NCBI GenBank assembly: GCA_963724625.1
Contig: CAVRVO010000003.1
Location: 1 to 64,000 of the forward strand
From: DATBVX01 sp963724625
Lineage (GTDB): Bacteria; Pseudomonadota; Gammaproteobacteria; Steroidobacterales; Steroidobacteraceae
Reading direction: 5' to 3'
Length of the DNA stretch: 64,000 nucleotides
Shown: piece after piece, positions 1-8,160 of the stretch
Numbering within the stretch: position 1 is the first letter of the stretch
Layout of the letters: each line of letters starts with the position of its first letter
The notes under the pieces: model-generated
Database searches by the model: none
Told to the model about the DNA's origin: nothing
Seen by the model: only the letters and a program-made list of their open reading frames with translations
Made by a program: the position numbers and the translations under genes

Positions 1-2
1 TC

Positions 3-437
3 GTATTCTGCTGGAACTTCGGCCTGGCGCCGTTTCGCCTGTGGCGCGCGGCCCAGGCGCGTATCGCGCAACTGATTCTGGGTCGACGAATCGACCGGCA
101 GACTATCGCGCGGGAGCTGGAGCTATGCATCAATCAGGGGCAGGTCTTGCTGGATTCCGGCTCCCCCTCCCAGGGTCAGCTGTCCAATTGGTACGAACGA
201 GTCCTCCGCGCTGTGTCACATGCGGGCGACGGTGACCGTGCAATGCTCGAGAATCTGGGCCCAGCCCCGGGGACGCGTGGCGGCGCCTTGGAGCTACTGA
301 TTCTCGGTAATCGCATCGAGAAGCTTCGTCTTATCCGCGACCGACAGTACTCCGGTCGCGAGCGTGCAAGCATCGGCCCACGACGCACCGCTGGCGCCCT
401 GCAACGCGGAGCAACAACCCGTTGGCGTAGTGAGTAG
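3..437 (+). CDS. Hypothetical protein, 5'-truncated by the window edge
   Basis: The reading frame is open from the first bases and ends at a TAG at 435-437, so only the last 144 residues are visible. The start of the visible part, WNFGLAPFRLWRA, looks like the end of a membrane segment followed by basic residues (RIAQLILGRRI). The rest is soluble, Arg-rich and without a motif I recognise. The next gene starts ten bases after the stop, so the two are probably cotranscribed. The frame is supported mainly by this tight junction with the next gene. The function is unknown. Confidence 0.5.
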   Translation, partial: VFCWNFGLAPFRLWRAAQARIAQLILGRRIDRQTIARELELCINQGQVLLDSGSPSQGQLSNWYERVLRAVSHAGDGDRAMLENLGPAPGTRGGALELLILGNRIEKLRLIRDRQYSGRERASIGPRRTAGALQRGATTRWRSE

Positions 438-446
438 GAGAGTGCC

Positions 447-1157
447 GTGGCTGAGGACACTGTAAGCGCCAATGTTCAAAGCGCGCTCATCGATGCGGGG
501 CTTTGGCTCCATCACGTTTTCTTCGTCCCAGGCGATTACGTCTTCTCGATTCTGAGCGCACATGCGCCGCGCGTTGTGCAATTCCTGGGGCTCCGCGCCG
601 TCGGTCACGGAAGTGTGCTGTCCGGAATTATCTCCGGTGTCGCCTGGCTTGGCGCGATTGTCCTGATCGTCGCAACTTGCAAAGTGGTTGATAAGCTCGA
701 CAGAGCGCTGACCGCATACATCGTGCGTCTGCACGAGGGATTGCGGCGGACAGGACGGATCGTCGCGCGGCGGCTGACCATTGCCTATCGATCGCGCGCG
801 CTCAAGCGGCAGGCGCGATTGGCGAGAACGGAAGTCGCCGAGCAACGTGAGCTCACTGCACTCGAGCTCGCGGTCCTTCGATCTCACGTCAAGCTGGCGC
901 CCGGCCACCTGTTGACGGCGAGCGCCATCGCGAGCGCCCTCGACGTAGGCGCAACTCACGTCGAGCGGACGCTAACCAGGCTCACGACGTTGAGCCTCGT
1001 TCACCGTACGTTCGGCGCGGGCGATGGAGAGGACGGCTATCGGTTGACGCGACCCGGCGAGCTTTTTCTTGCCGCCTGCGGTCAGGCTCACCTGACGAAG
1101 GGCCAGGAGGCACTAAGGACCAAGGACAAGCGACGGGTAGCAGCCGTACTGCACTGA
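447..1157 (+). CDS. Membrane-anchored protein with C-terminal winged-helix-like region
   Basis: A 236-residue protein starting at a GTG preceded by a TAGGAG Shine-Dalgarno. It has one clear membrane segment at about residues 58-82 (GIISGVAWLGAIVLIVAT) and a weaker hydrophobic stretch near residues 30-50. A basic region (about 83-130) follows, then a C-terminal part (about 140-215) that reads like a winged helix. LELAVLRSHV, ASAIASALDVGATHVERTL and GYRLTRPGELFLA resemble a helix-turn-helix followed by a wing. The arrangement suggests a membrane-tethered DNA-binding or protein-binding regulator, which is inference. It follows the partial gene at 3-437 within ten bases and probably belongs to the same operon. 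Confidence 0.55.
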   Translation: MAEDTVSANVQSALIDAGLWLHHVFFVPGDYVFSILSAHAPRVVQFLGLRAVGHGSVLSGIISGVAWLGAIVLIVATCKVVDKLDRALTAYIVRLHEGLRRTGRIVARRLTIAYRSRALKRQARLARTEVAEQRELTALELAVLRSHVKLAPGHLLTASAIASALDVGATHVERTLTRLTTLSLVHRTFGAGDGEDGYRLTRPGELFLAACGQAHLTKGQEALRTKDKRRVAAVLH

Positions 1158-1246
1158 GCACGGCTACTGGAACCTCGTCGACGGTTGCCACGGCAATCCG
1201 CGCTACTACGGCGATCAGTTCGACCTTGCCGTGCGGGATTCCCGCA

Positions 1247-2248
1247 TCACGGTCCCGCACGGACGAGCCAGATCGCAGCGGCCTCTCTGCCGGACGCCCG
1301 CACCGCCACGAGCAGACGATCGAGCTCGGGAACGAACAGGCCAGTTCTCGAACCACCCGAGGTCTTGAGCCGCCCGAGTGGCTTGTACGTCCCGGTCGAC
1401 GAATCGAAGTTGTCTACGTAGCCCTCGCCACAGATGACGTAAACTCGCCGGCGCTTTGAATCGACGAACACGTCATCGGAGTCGGCGCAGACGTCGCTTC
1501 CATTTATTCTCTGCCCGGTTCGCATCTCGAAGGCTTCGAGACGCGCGGGACGCCTGAAGATCGAGATCACGCGGCTTCTCGCAGGATCGAGCGCGAGCGG
1601 GAAGTTTGCGCGCAACGTGCCCGTCGACCAGCTCGCAACCTGTCGGACGGAGTTACGTGACACCACCGCGATTTGCTCGGCGGCTGGAACGTTCACGAAA
1701 ATGAAGTCACCCGAGGGGTCCAACTGGAAACTCTCCGGGTGCCCCTTCAGAGAGATGTCCGCCAACCTCAGTCGAGTTGTGGCGTCAATGACGGCGAGCG
1801 CTCCGCTGCCATACCCCACGTAAACACGTCGTGCCTTCTCGTCGATGCGCACGTTGTCGGCGTCCCCGGCAAGGGCAATCTGGCCGAGCGCTGCGAAATC
1901 TTCACCGCTGAAGACGCGGACAGAACCATCTCCTGCATTCGCCACGTAAATCGTGTCGGTCGAGGCCTCGTACCCGATGCCTTGTGGTTCATCAAAGCCA
2001 GTCACGGTGCGGATGAGCCGTCGTGTTCTCACGTCGACGATCCCGACACTGTTGTTTCCAAGCTCCGCCACATAGACGCGCCGTCGGGCGCGATCGAAAG
2101 CGAGGTGATCGATGCGTCCCTTGATGTCGCCCAGCGCAATCTTCTCCTCCACGCTCAAGGGCGTGCCTCCGGCGTGCAAGGCACTCGATGCGCCCAGGGC
2201 GCCGATCGCGATCAGGAAACAGAAAATGCCTTTCACGTATGCGCTCAC
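1247..2248 (-). CDS. Secreted YVTN/NHL-type beta-propeller protein
   Basis: A 333-residue protein with a Sec signal peptide (MSAYVKGIFCFLIAIGALGA, cleavage near ALHA-GG). The mature part consists of repeated four-stranded blade units with RRVYVAELGNNSVGIVD, DTIYVANAGDGSVRVF and RRVYVGYGSGALAVID signatures. This is the hallmark of YVTN-family and related seven-bladed beta-propellers. Such proteins are periplasmic or secreted and usually bind a partner or ligand; no catalytic residues are evident. It is convergent with the gene ending at 1157 and divergent from the DUF3147 gene starting at 2298. The exact role is not predictable from sequence. Confidence 0.75.
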   Translation of the reverse strand: MSAYVKGIFCFLIAIGALGASSALHAGGTPLSVEEKIALGDIKGRIDHLAFDRARRRVYVAELGNNSVGIVDVRTRRLIRTVTGFDEPQGIGYEASTDTIYVANAGDGSVRVFSGEDFAALGQIALAGDADNVRIDEKARRVYVGYGSGALAVIDATTRLRLADISLKGHPESFQLDPSGDFIFVNVPAAEQIAVVSRNSVRQVASWSTGTLRANFPLALDPARSRVISIFRRPARLEAFEMRTGQRINGSDVCADSDDVFVDSKRRRVYVICGEGYVDNFDSSTGTYKPLGRLKTSGGSRTGLFVPELDRLLVAVRASGREAAAIWLVRAGP

Positions 2249-2297
2249 AACGGCACTCTACGACTTACCCCAAGGGCAAGGTCAAGTGGAGGCCTTC

Positions 2298-2646
2298 ATG
2301 TACCTGCTGCTCAAATCTCTGTTGTCGGGGGCGATCATTGCGGCCGTTTCGGAGATTGCCAGGCGCAGCACGCTGTTCGGCGCGCTGGTAGCATTCCTGC
2401 CGCTCACCTCAGTGCTCGCCATGATCTGGCTGTATCACGAAAGTCATGACACATCACGCGTCGCAGCGCTGTCCGGAGAGATCTTTTGGCTGGTTCTGCC
2501 GTCGCTGGCGCTCTTTCTGGTTCTGCCCTGGCTCATCAGACGGGGGGTTGCCCTTCTACTTCGCCCTTGCGCTCGCGAGCGGATGCACGGCGCTTGGTTA
2601 TGGGCTGATGCTAGTTGTCCTGCAGCGGTTTGGTTTGCGAGCGTAG
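2298..2646 (+). pseudogene. DUF3147 small membrane protein, frameshifted
   Basis: The frame starting ATG at 2298 (GTGGAGG Shine-Dalgarno just upstream) encodes MYLLLKSLLSGAIIAAV and continues through LPWLIRRG. This is typical of DUF3147, a family of about 115-residue proteins with four membrane segments. The expected C-terminal half, LPFYFALALASGCTAL up to FGLRA, lies in the next frame and ends at 2646. The switch falls in a run of six G at 2542-2547; five G would restore one continuous 115-codon gene. It is either a real +1 frameshift mutation or a homopolymer error. The protein family has no defined function. Confidence 0.65.
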
Positions 2647-2689
2647 GGCTCCGGCGCCCCAGCGGTTTAAAGGCGACGAATCGTCGGAC

Positions 2690-2738
2690 TTGACATCAAC
2701 CAAATGTCCAGCAATCATTTCGACAATCCTCGAAGGAT
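2690..2738 (+). promoter_or_regulatory. ars operon promoter with ArsR-type operator
   Basis: TTGACA at 2690-2695 is followed after 17 bases by AATCAT at 2713-2718, a reasonable sigma-70 promoter. Overlapping the -10 box is an inverted repeat, TTCGA-N6-TCGAA (2719-2734), which extends to ATC at 2714-2716 and GAT at 2736-2738. ArsR/SmtB repressors bind such imperfect palindromes over the promoter they control, so this fits autoregulation by the arsR gene that starts at 2743. The assignment is inference from position and symmetry. Confidence 0.6.
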
Positions 2739-2742
2739 CGGA

Positions 2743-3108
2743 ATGACAAACCACCGACAAGCTGTCGCCGCCCTTGCCGCTCTGGCCCATGAGTACCGCC
2801 TGAGCATCTATCGCATGCTGGTCGAAGCCGGGCCCCGGGGGCTGAATGCCGGCACGATTGCCATGCGCCTGAAGCTACCTCCATCTTCGTTGACGTTTCA
2901 CCTGCAGCACCTGCATCGGGCGGGTCTCGTCATCCAACAGCGAAACAGTCGTCAGCTCATCTATTCAGCTGATTTCGGGGTAATGAACGGTCTCGTCGGC
3001 TACCTGACGGAGAACTGTTGTGGTGACGGGGCCGCCGCGTGCGCGCCGAAGTGTGCACCAGCGCTAGTACCAAGACGGGCAGCGAGGAAAGCTTCGAAGG
3101 CGGCTTGA
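2743..3108 (+). CDS. arsR: ArsR/SmtB-family arsenic-responsive repressor
   Basis: A 121-residue protein counted from the ATG at 2743, chosen over an in-frame ATG at 2704 because AAGGA lies at 2733-2737. Residues about 5-85 form the ArsR winged helix (LAALAHEYRLSIYRMLVEAG and LKLPPSSLTFHLQHLHRAGL, the recognition helix). The C-terminal tail is Cys-rich, with NCCGDG followed by ACAPKC. This fits thiol coordination of As(III) near the C-terminus, as in the ArsR types that use C-terminal cysteines. It is first in a tight operon with arsI, arsC and aqpS, all arsenic genes. It should repress the promoter at 2690-2718 until arsenite or methylarsenite binds. Confidence 0.9.
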   Translation: MTNHRQAVAALAALAHEYRLSIYRMLVEAGPRGLNAGTIAMRLKLPPSSLTFHLQHLHRAGLVIQQRNSRQLIYSADFGVMNGLVGYLTENCCGDGAAACAPKCAPALVPRRAARKASKAA

Positions 3109-3123
3109 ATTGAGGTATCCAAA

Positions 3124-3567
3124 ATGAAGCGTCTCCATGTCCATGTCGGCGTCGAAGACATCGCCGCCTCGATCCGCTTCTACAACACGCTCTTTTCAGC
3201 CGAACCGACCGTGACTAAGGTCGACTATGCGAAATGGATGCTCGAAGACCCGCGCGTCAATTTCGCGATCAGCAAGCGCGGCGGCGAAGCGGGCATTCGC
3301 CACCTGGGCATCCAGGTCGAAGATCGCGCCGAGCTTGCGGACATGTACTCGCGTCTGCAGCGTGCGGAAGCAGATGTCCTGGAGGAGGGCGCCACGACCT
3401 GCTGCTACGCCAAGGGCGAAAAAAGCTGGATCAAGGATCCACAGGGTGTCCAGTGGGAAACGTTCCTCACCACCGGGGAGAGCACCGTCTACGGCAGCGA
3501 TCCGGTGAATGAGGCTCGCGTCAAGCCGTGTTGCGCATCAGCTGCATCGGCTGAGGTGAACCCATGA
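3124..3567 (+). CDS. arsI: ArsI C-As lyase (glyoxalase-fold dioxygenase)
   Basis: A 147-residue vicinal-oxygen-chelate protein. ArsI is a non-heme Fe(II) dioxygenase that cleaves the carbon-arsenic bond of trivalent organoarsenicals such as methylarsenite, yielding arsenite. The diagnostic features are present: metal-ligand positions His5, His60 and Glu112 (in QWETF), and the vicinal cysteine pair Cys93-Cys94 in ATTCCYAKGEKSW that binds the As(III) substrate. A further CC pair lies in the C-terminal tail (VKPCCAS). The related CadI proteins share the fold, but the ars context favours ArsI. The gene starts 15 bases after arsR and its end overlaps the arsC start by four bases. Confidence 0.88.
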   Translation: MKRLHVHVGVEDIAASIRFYNTLFSAEPTVTKVDYAKWMLEDPRVNFAISKRGGEAGIRHLGIQVEDRAELADMYSRLQRAEADVLEEGATTCCYAKGEKSWIKDPQGVQWETFLTTGESTVYGSDPVNEARVKPCCASAASAEVNP

Positions 3568-4076
3568 ACGAGCGTCCGTTCAATGTTCTCTTTCTCTGCA
3601 CCGGTAACTCCGCGCGCAGCATCCTGGCGGAACAACTGATCAACTACTGGGGCGGAGGAAAATTCCGCGGCTTCAGCGCCGGGAGCCATCCCAGGGGTGC
3701 TGTGCACCCAATTGCTCTTGAGCTGCTGAAACACCTGAAGCTGCCAACCGAGGGTTTGCGGAGCAAGAGCTGGAATGAGTTCGCGAAACCCGGCGCTCCC
3801 TCGCTCGATTTCGTCTTTACTGTCTGCGACAACGCAGCCGGCGAAGTTTGTCCGTACTGGCCGGGCCAGCCGATGACCGCGCACTGGGGCGTCGAGGACC
3901 CCGCGGCGGCTGAGGGTTCGGAGATTGAAAAGTGGTTTGCGTTTCGCAAGACCTTCAAGGAACTCGAGAACCGCATCAAGATTTTTACGAGCCTGCCGAT
4001 CCGCTCCCTGGACCGCATCAAGCTGCAGGAACGGCTCGACGCGATCGGTCGTTCGAGAACGGAAGAGCCGGCGTGA
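3564..4076 (+). CDS. arsC: Thioredoxin-coupled arsenate reductase ArsC
   Basis: A 170-residue member of the low-molecular-weight phosphatase-type arsenate reductases. It reduces As(V) to As(III) in the cytoplasm. The P-loop CTGNSARS begins at Cys12, with Arg18 closing the anion-binding loop. The two resolving cysteines are Cys88 and Cys96 in VCDNAAGEVCPYW, giving the three-Cys relay that ends with thioredoxin. The start overlaps arsI by ATGA and the stop overlaps the aqpS start by GTGA, showing translational coupling. The product As(III) would leave through the aquaglyceroporin encoded next. Confidence 0.93.
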   Translation: MNERPFNVLFLCTGNSARSILAEQLINYWGGGKFRGFSAGSHPRGAVHPIALELLKHLKLPTEGLRSKSWNEFAKPGAPSLDFVFTVCDNAAGEVCPYWPGQPMTAHWGVEDPAAAEGSEIEKWFAFRKTFKELENRIKIFTSLPIRSLDRIKLQERLDAIGRSRTEEPA

Positions 4077-4762
4077 GCTTGTATCGGCGCCTGTTGGCGG
4101 AAGCGCTGGGGTCGCTCCTGCTCGCGACCACCGTGATCGGCTCGGGCATCATGGCCGAACGCCTCGCGGCCGGTAACATGGCCGTAGCGCTTCTGGCAAA
4201 CACCGGCGCGACGGTGGCAGTCCTCGGCGTACTCATCACTCTCCTCGCACCAGCCAGTGGCGCGCATTTCAATCCGGCTGTCTCGCTGGTCATGGCGGCC
4301 CGCCGCGCCCTCACCGTGCGCGAGGCGAGCGGTTACATCGCAGTACAGATCGCGGGTTGCTGCGCCGGCGCGCTTCTGGCGCACGCGATGTTTTCGTTGC
4401 CCGAGTTCCAGGCTTCGGCGCACGTGCGAACCGGCTACGCTCAATGGCTCGGCGAGTTCGTTGCAACGTTCGGGCTACTCTTCGTCGTGCTCGGAATTCG
4501 CAGCGACCGAAACCCGGCATGGTTTGTGGCCGCGTGGATTGGCGCCGCCTATTGGTTTACAGCCTCGACGTCCTTCGCGAATCCAGCGATCACAATCGCG
4601 CGCTCGCTGTCTGACACCTTCTCAGGAATTCGGCCCGTGGACGTTCCGGGTTTCATCTCGGCGCAACTGCTGGGCGCCGTCGCCGGATCGTTTGCATCCT
4701 GGCTTCTTTTCACGCCTGCTAAACGCGGCCAAGTATCTCCTCACCCTCGGGCGGAGCACTGA
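4073..4762 (+). CDS. aqpS: AqpS-type aquaglyceroporin for arsenite efflux
   Basis: A 229-residue major intrinsic protein, starting at a GTG that overlaps the arsC stop. Six membrane segments are visible, and both pore half-helices keep the NPA signature (HFNPAVS near residue 64 and FANPAIT near residue 169). The channel should let arsenite or methylarsenite diffuse out after ArsC and ArsI act. In ars operons such AqpS proteins replace or supplement ArsB/Acr3 pumps, and no such pump is present here. The 3' end overlaps the convergent GDCCVxC gene by 22 bases. General MIP specificity cannot be read from sequence alone; the assignment rests on context. Confidence 0.85.
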   Translation: MSLYRRLLAEALGSLLLATTVIGSGIMAERLAAGNMAVALLANTGATVAVLGVLITLLAPASGAHFNPAVSLVMAARRALTVREASGYIAVQIAGCCAGALLAHAMFSLPEFQASAHVRTGYAQWLGEFVATFGLLFVVLGIRSDRNPAWFVAAWIGAAYWFTASTSFANPAITIARSLSDTFSGIRPVDVPGFISAQLLGAVAGSFASWLLFTPAKRGQVSPHPRAEH

Positions 4763-4956
4763 CGGGGTGGGCAGCGTACCGAGCCATAGGAGCAAAAGAC
4801 GCAGCAGTCGCCCGGCTTCGGGCGAAGCGTCGAACCGCAACCCGCACAAACATGAAAGTAGATGCAGGCATCAGTTGGCATCGTTTCGACCGATGTATGG
4901 CCGCAATGCGGGCAGGTCAGTTGGCTGGTTGTATTCGTTGACGAGGGCGGGTTCAT
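4741..4956 (-). CDS. GDCCVxC-domain zinc-ribbon small protein
   Basis: A 71-residue protein with CPHCGH, CAGCGS, then the signature GDCCVFCSYGSVRCPP. This matches the GDCCVxC family, in which some members carry selenocysteine in place of one Cys. Here both positions of the CC pair are TGC/TGT Cys codons. The pattern of CxxC pairs suggests one or two zinc ribbons. These genes are frequent beside mercury and arsenic resistance genes, and this one sits tail to tail with aqpS. The molecular function is unknown. Confidence 0.8.
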   Translation of the reverse strand: MNPPSSTNTTSQLTCPHCGHTSVETMPTDACIYFHVCAGCGSTLRPKPGDCCVFCSYGSVRCPPRQCSARG

Positions 4957-5008
4957 CCGAAGTGTCCGTGTGGATGGGTCAGCGCGCCGTGTTTCGTTCG
5001 TTCAGTCC

Positions 5009-5523
5009 CTAGAAGGCTGCTATCCGCTCAATCACCCAGTAGCTCGCGGTGCCACCGATGCAGTAGGCCAGCAGGATCGCCAGGCGCGCGTCGAGACGGT
5101 TCGCCGCGATTCGCCGCAGGAGCGCACCGCACGTTAGCACGGCACCGATGAACAACAACTGCCCGATCTCGACGCCGACGTTTCGGGTTTGCCGGCAGGA
5201 TGCGCTCGAGCTGCACGGTGCCGTCACTCCTCACGAGGCGAACCAGCAGATCAATGCCGGTCGTGGACAGGCCGGTAAACGCGATCGGCTTGCCATCGAG
5301 TCCGCCCGGCACTTCGATGCTCCAGCGTTGCACCGCCGTACCGGTCGCGAAACTGGTGTGCGCCGGCGACAGCGCGACCGTAGTTGCCGGAAATTCGGGC
5401 CGCACCTTGAGTGTCGTGGTCTCGTCGAGCGCCGGAACCTTCCAGAGCACGTCGTAGCGATCCGGCGCAGTTTGCGTCAGCTGCAGATAGGCGGGGCGGA
5501 ATATATCCGCGAATGCTGGAACA
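5009..5523 (-). pseudogene. hupE: HupE/UreJ-family protein remnant with internal deletion
   Basis: Two pieces of a HupE/UreJ-type protein lie next to each other in different frames. The 5' piece (about 5523-5190) encodes the mature N-terminal ectodomain: FADIFRPAYLQLTQTAP, RYDVLWKVP, through VQLERILPA. The 3' piece (about 5187-5009) encodes the last two membrane segments, NVGVEIGQLLFIGAV through SYWVIERIAAF. A normal protein has roughly another 110 residues between them, carrying the ligand-lined membrane helices. That segment is absent, and the junction changes frame. The signal peptide is also missing. The gene is therefore dead. HupE/UreJ proteins are putative nickel or other metal permeases. 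Confidence 0.75.
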
Positions 5524-5524
5524 G

Positions 5525-5584
5525 CGCAAGCCCGATGAGCAGGAAATGCAGCAGCGGTTCGCGCGCTATACGCCCGAACCTCAC
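5525..5584 (-). pseudogene. N-terminal fragment of a PpiC-type peptidyl-prolyl isomerase
   Basis: A GTG at 5584 with a GGGAAGG Shine-Dalgarno seven bases upstream begins VRFGRIAREPLLHFLLIGL. I recognise this as the start of the membrane-anchored PpiC/SurA-like isomerases that commonly precede hupE-like genes. After about 20 codons the frame runs straight into sequence that, in another frame, is the mature HupE ectodomain. A deletion has therefore removed nearly all of ppiC and the signal peptide of hupE. Only the start region survives. Confidence 0.55.
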
Positions 5585-5730
5585 GGATCGCCTTCCCGGC
5601 GACCAGTGCGCCGCATCGGCCGCTTACCCAGGTGCGTATCAGATCGACGTATCTGCACGCACCTAGGTTACACGGACCTTGAGCCAGCGACGACCGTATC
5701 GGGGGGCGGATGCGGTCGTGCGATTGGTCT

Positions 5731-5955
5731 CTACGCGGCTTTGCCTGCAGCGAGGGCCTGAACGTCCGCGGCTTGCAATGCCTTCCCGCCGATGGCCCAG
5801 TCACCGCTCTCGAATTCATTGATTCGCACCCAGGTGACAGGGCGCATGTTCTCGCCTTCCACCGTAATCATCGCCTCGGTGACCTTCGCGATGAGTTCCT
5901 TCTTCTGCTTCGGCGTGAACACATCCTTGATCACATCAATCGTAACGAGCGGCAT
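5731..5955 (-). CDS. 4-oxalocrotonate tautomerase family protein
   Basis: A 74-residue protein starting at the ATG at 5955, preceded by AGGAGA eight bases upstream; a longer in-frame extension to 6036 is unlikely. It begins MPLVTIDVIKDVFTPKQKKE, so removal of Met exposes the catalytic Pro1 of the tautomerase superfamily. The length fits the short 4-OT subgroup. These enzymes interconvert enol and keto acids in aromatic-compound and other catabolic routes; the substrate here is unknown. It is divergent from the CadC-like regulator at 6108, which may control it. Confidence 0.85.
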   Translation of the reverse strand: MPLVTIDVIKDVFTPKQKKELIAKVTEAMITVEGENMRPVTWVRINEFESGDWAIGGKALQAADVQALAAGKAA

Positions 5956-6107
5956 CGTGTGTCTCCTAAGTTGGTTGCGACCTCGGGACATTCCGGGGCC
6001 GCGCAACCGGAAGGCTCGCACGCCGGCGCCGGTCAAGCTTGCAGATTGTCTGGAGATATCATGTAGATGCCTTGGGGAGTGCCCCGGCCTGGTCTATTCT
6101 GACGCCG

Positions 6108-7692
6108 ATGATCTACACCTTCGATCGTTTCGAACTGGATCTCGCCACCGTCGAACTACGTGCGGGTGATGAAGCGGTGAGTGTGGAGCCGCAGGTCTTC
6201 GCACTGCTCGCGCTGCTGGTCGCGAACAGCGACCGTCGTCGTTTCCAAGGACGAGATCATCGAAAAGGTCTGGGACAGTCGCGTCGTTTCGGACGCAGCC
6301 GTGGCGAGCCGGGTCAAGTCTGCGCGGCAGGCGCTCGGCGATGACGGCAAGTCGCAGCAATTCATCAAGACGATCCACGGCCATGGGTATCGCTTCGTCG
6401 CGCAGACGCGAGCTTCACGGGACGTGGCCGCCGGGTCCGAGTGGAGACCGCGGCGACAACGTCGAGCCCAGCCTCGGCGTTATGGTTCAGAGCCTCGAGC
6501 AAATTTCCCGGCCCTCGCTCGCGGTGCTGCCGTTTCGCCTGGTGGCTGGCGATGAACGCTACGCGGCTCTCGCCAGTGCATTGCCAGACGAATTGATCGC
6601 GGACCTCGCGCGCCTGCACTGGTTGTTCGTCACGGCCCGCGGTTCGTCGTTCCGCTTGCGTGCCTCCGAGACCGGATTCGGCGATATCGGGCAGCTGCTG
6701 CGCGTTCGCTACTGCCTGTGGGGCACGATCGAAGTCTCGGACCAGAGACTCGTCGTCATCGTCGAGCTCGTCGATACGAGGAACGGCGGCATCGTCTGGG
6801 CCGATCGCTTCTCCGGCCGCATCGACGATGTGCACGCAATGCGCGAGCAGATCCGGTCCCAGGTTCTCGGGGCGCTCGAGATCCGGATTCCGATGCACGA
6901 GGCGAAGCGTCGCACGCCTGGCAGCGGTCGAGAATCTCGATGCGTGGTCCGCTTACCACCTCGCCCTGCAGCACCTGTATCGCTTCAATCACGTCGACAA
7001 CGCCGCAGCTGCCAGTCTTTTCGAGCGGGCGGTCGCGCTGGACCCCACTTTCGCCCGCGCACACGCCGGCTTGTCCTTCGTCCACTTCCAGACGGCGTTC
7101 ATGCACTACACGAACGACCTTGCCGGTGCGATCGGCCGATGCGCGCCGTTTCGCCGAGCGCGGGCTCGAACTCGATCCGCTGGATCCTTTCGTCAACTTC
7201 ACGATGGGACGCACCTACTGGCTCGAGGGCGATCTCGACAGCAGCCTGGGATGGCTGGAACGCGCGACGGACATCAGTCCGCACTATGCGCAGGGCATCT
7301 ACGCACGCGCGTGGACGGAGTCACTCGCCGGACACGCGGTCGATGGTCGGAAGCACGTCGACCTGGCGATGCGCCTGAGCCCGCTCGATCCGCTTCATTA
7401 CGCGATGCTGGCCACTCGAGCGTTCACGCACATGGTTCTCGGCGAGGACGCGGAGGCGGCGCACTGGGCCGAGCGCGGCGCGCGCTCGCCCGGAGCGCAT
7501 GTCCTGATCGCGATGATTGCGTCCGCGGCGCACGCACTGAAGGGCGACACGGCGCGTGCGGAATTCTGGGCGGCGAACGTGCGCGAGCGCAACGCCGCGC
7601 TCACCCGGGAGGACTTCAGCCGGGCCTTTCCGATGAAGTCGGACGCGATGCGCGAGAGAATACTACGGGCTCTCGCGCAGTTCGGGTTTTGA
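6108..7692 (+). pseudogene. CadC/ToxR-type winged-helix regulator with TPR, four frameshifts
   Basis: The ATG at 6108 begins MIYTFDRFELDLATVELR, a typical start of the OmpR/CadC-type DNA-binding domain. The domain resumes in the next frame with VVSKDEIIEKVWDSRVV and HGHGYRFVA. A TolB-like region follows (RPSLAVLPFRLV, YCLWGTIEVSD, GGIVWADRFSG), then TPR repeats (NLDAWSAYHLALQHLYRF, GLELDPLDPF, HYAQGIYARAWTESLAG), ending at 7692. Continuity requires four frame changes near 6230, 6450, 6915 and 7135. All four are one-base gains. With all corrected, the protein would be about 527 residues. The family binds promoter DNA; ligands bind the C-terminal part. As written the gene cannot be translated through. 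Confidence 0.7.
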
Positions 7693-7730
7693 GCGCGTCG
7701 TCGGGCTCGTGGCCGATGCTGCCGATGCTC

Positions 7731-8090
7731 TCAGCGTTGCGACTGTCCTGGAATCGGCAGGCACTCCATGATCTCGACCGAGTCGCCGGGAAAAATCGTA
7801 AAGTGCGGGTGATTCGCGAACATCTTTGCAGCACTTTCATGCGATTCGGCTTGAACAACGACGTACCCCGTCAGGTTGTTCTTGGTGTCTGAAACTCCCT
7901 GCTTCGCTATACGCTTTGTTTTCCCGAGAGGACCACCCGGTTCGACGATCGCCGCTTTATGGGTCGTCATCCAGTCGCCCCACGCTTTGATTCCCGAAGC
8001 TTCCAGCTTCTTGCGCTGCGCTTCGTCCATCGTGGTCCATTCCGATCGTGCGGATGCCGTGCCAAGGTAGACGGCTAGAAAGTTTTTCAT
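7731..8090 (-). CDS. YCII-like small protein
   Basis: A 119-residue protein starting MKNFLAVYLGTAS. The central KAAIVEPGGPLGKTKR and the C-terminal HPHFTIFPGDSVEIMECLP resemble YCII/DGPF-type ferredoxin-like proteins widespread in proteobacteria. I see no signal peptide or membrane segment. Such proteins are usually small cytoplasmic dimers of unknown or catabolic role. It stands alone, convergent with the regulator pseudogene ending at 7692. Confidence 0.6.
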   Translation of the reverse strand: MKNFLAVYLGTASARSEWTTMDEAQRKKLEASGIKAWGDWMTTHKAAIVEPGGPLGKTKRIAKQGVSDTKNNLTGYVVVQAESHESAAKMFANHPHFTIFPGDSVEIMECLPIPGQSQR

Positions 8091-8160
8091 TGCTCGCTCC
8101 AGTCTGGGTGCTGTTACACAAGCTTAGGACGATGGAGGGGTCGCAAGTTCGACAGGGGAG

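Noticed and set aside
294..959. A 221-codon minus-strand frame at the left edge
   Set aside because: It overlaps two plus-strand frames with good ribosome sites and membrane segments and shows no recognisable motif.
2542..2547. Programmed frameshifting at the G6 run of the DUF3147 gene
   Set aside because: No known slippery heptamer with stimulatory structure is seen, and many other genes in the window have similar one-base gains, which makes error or mutation more likely.
4741..4956. Selenoprotein status of the GDCCVxC protein
   Set aside because: Both central codons are Cys codons and there is no in-frame TGA or SECIS-like element, so it is the Cys form.
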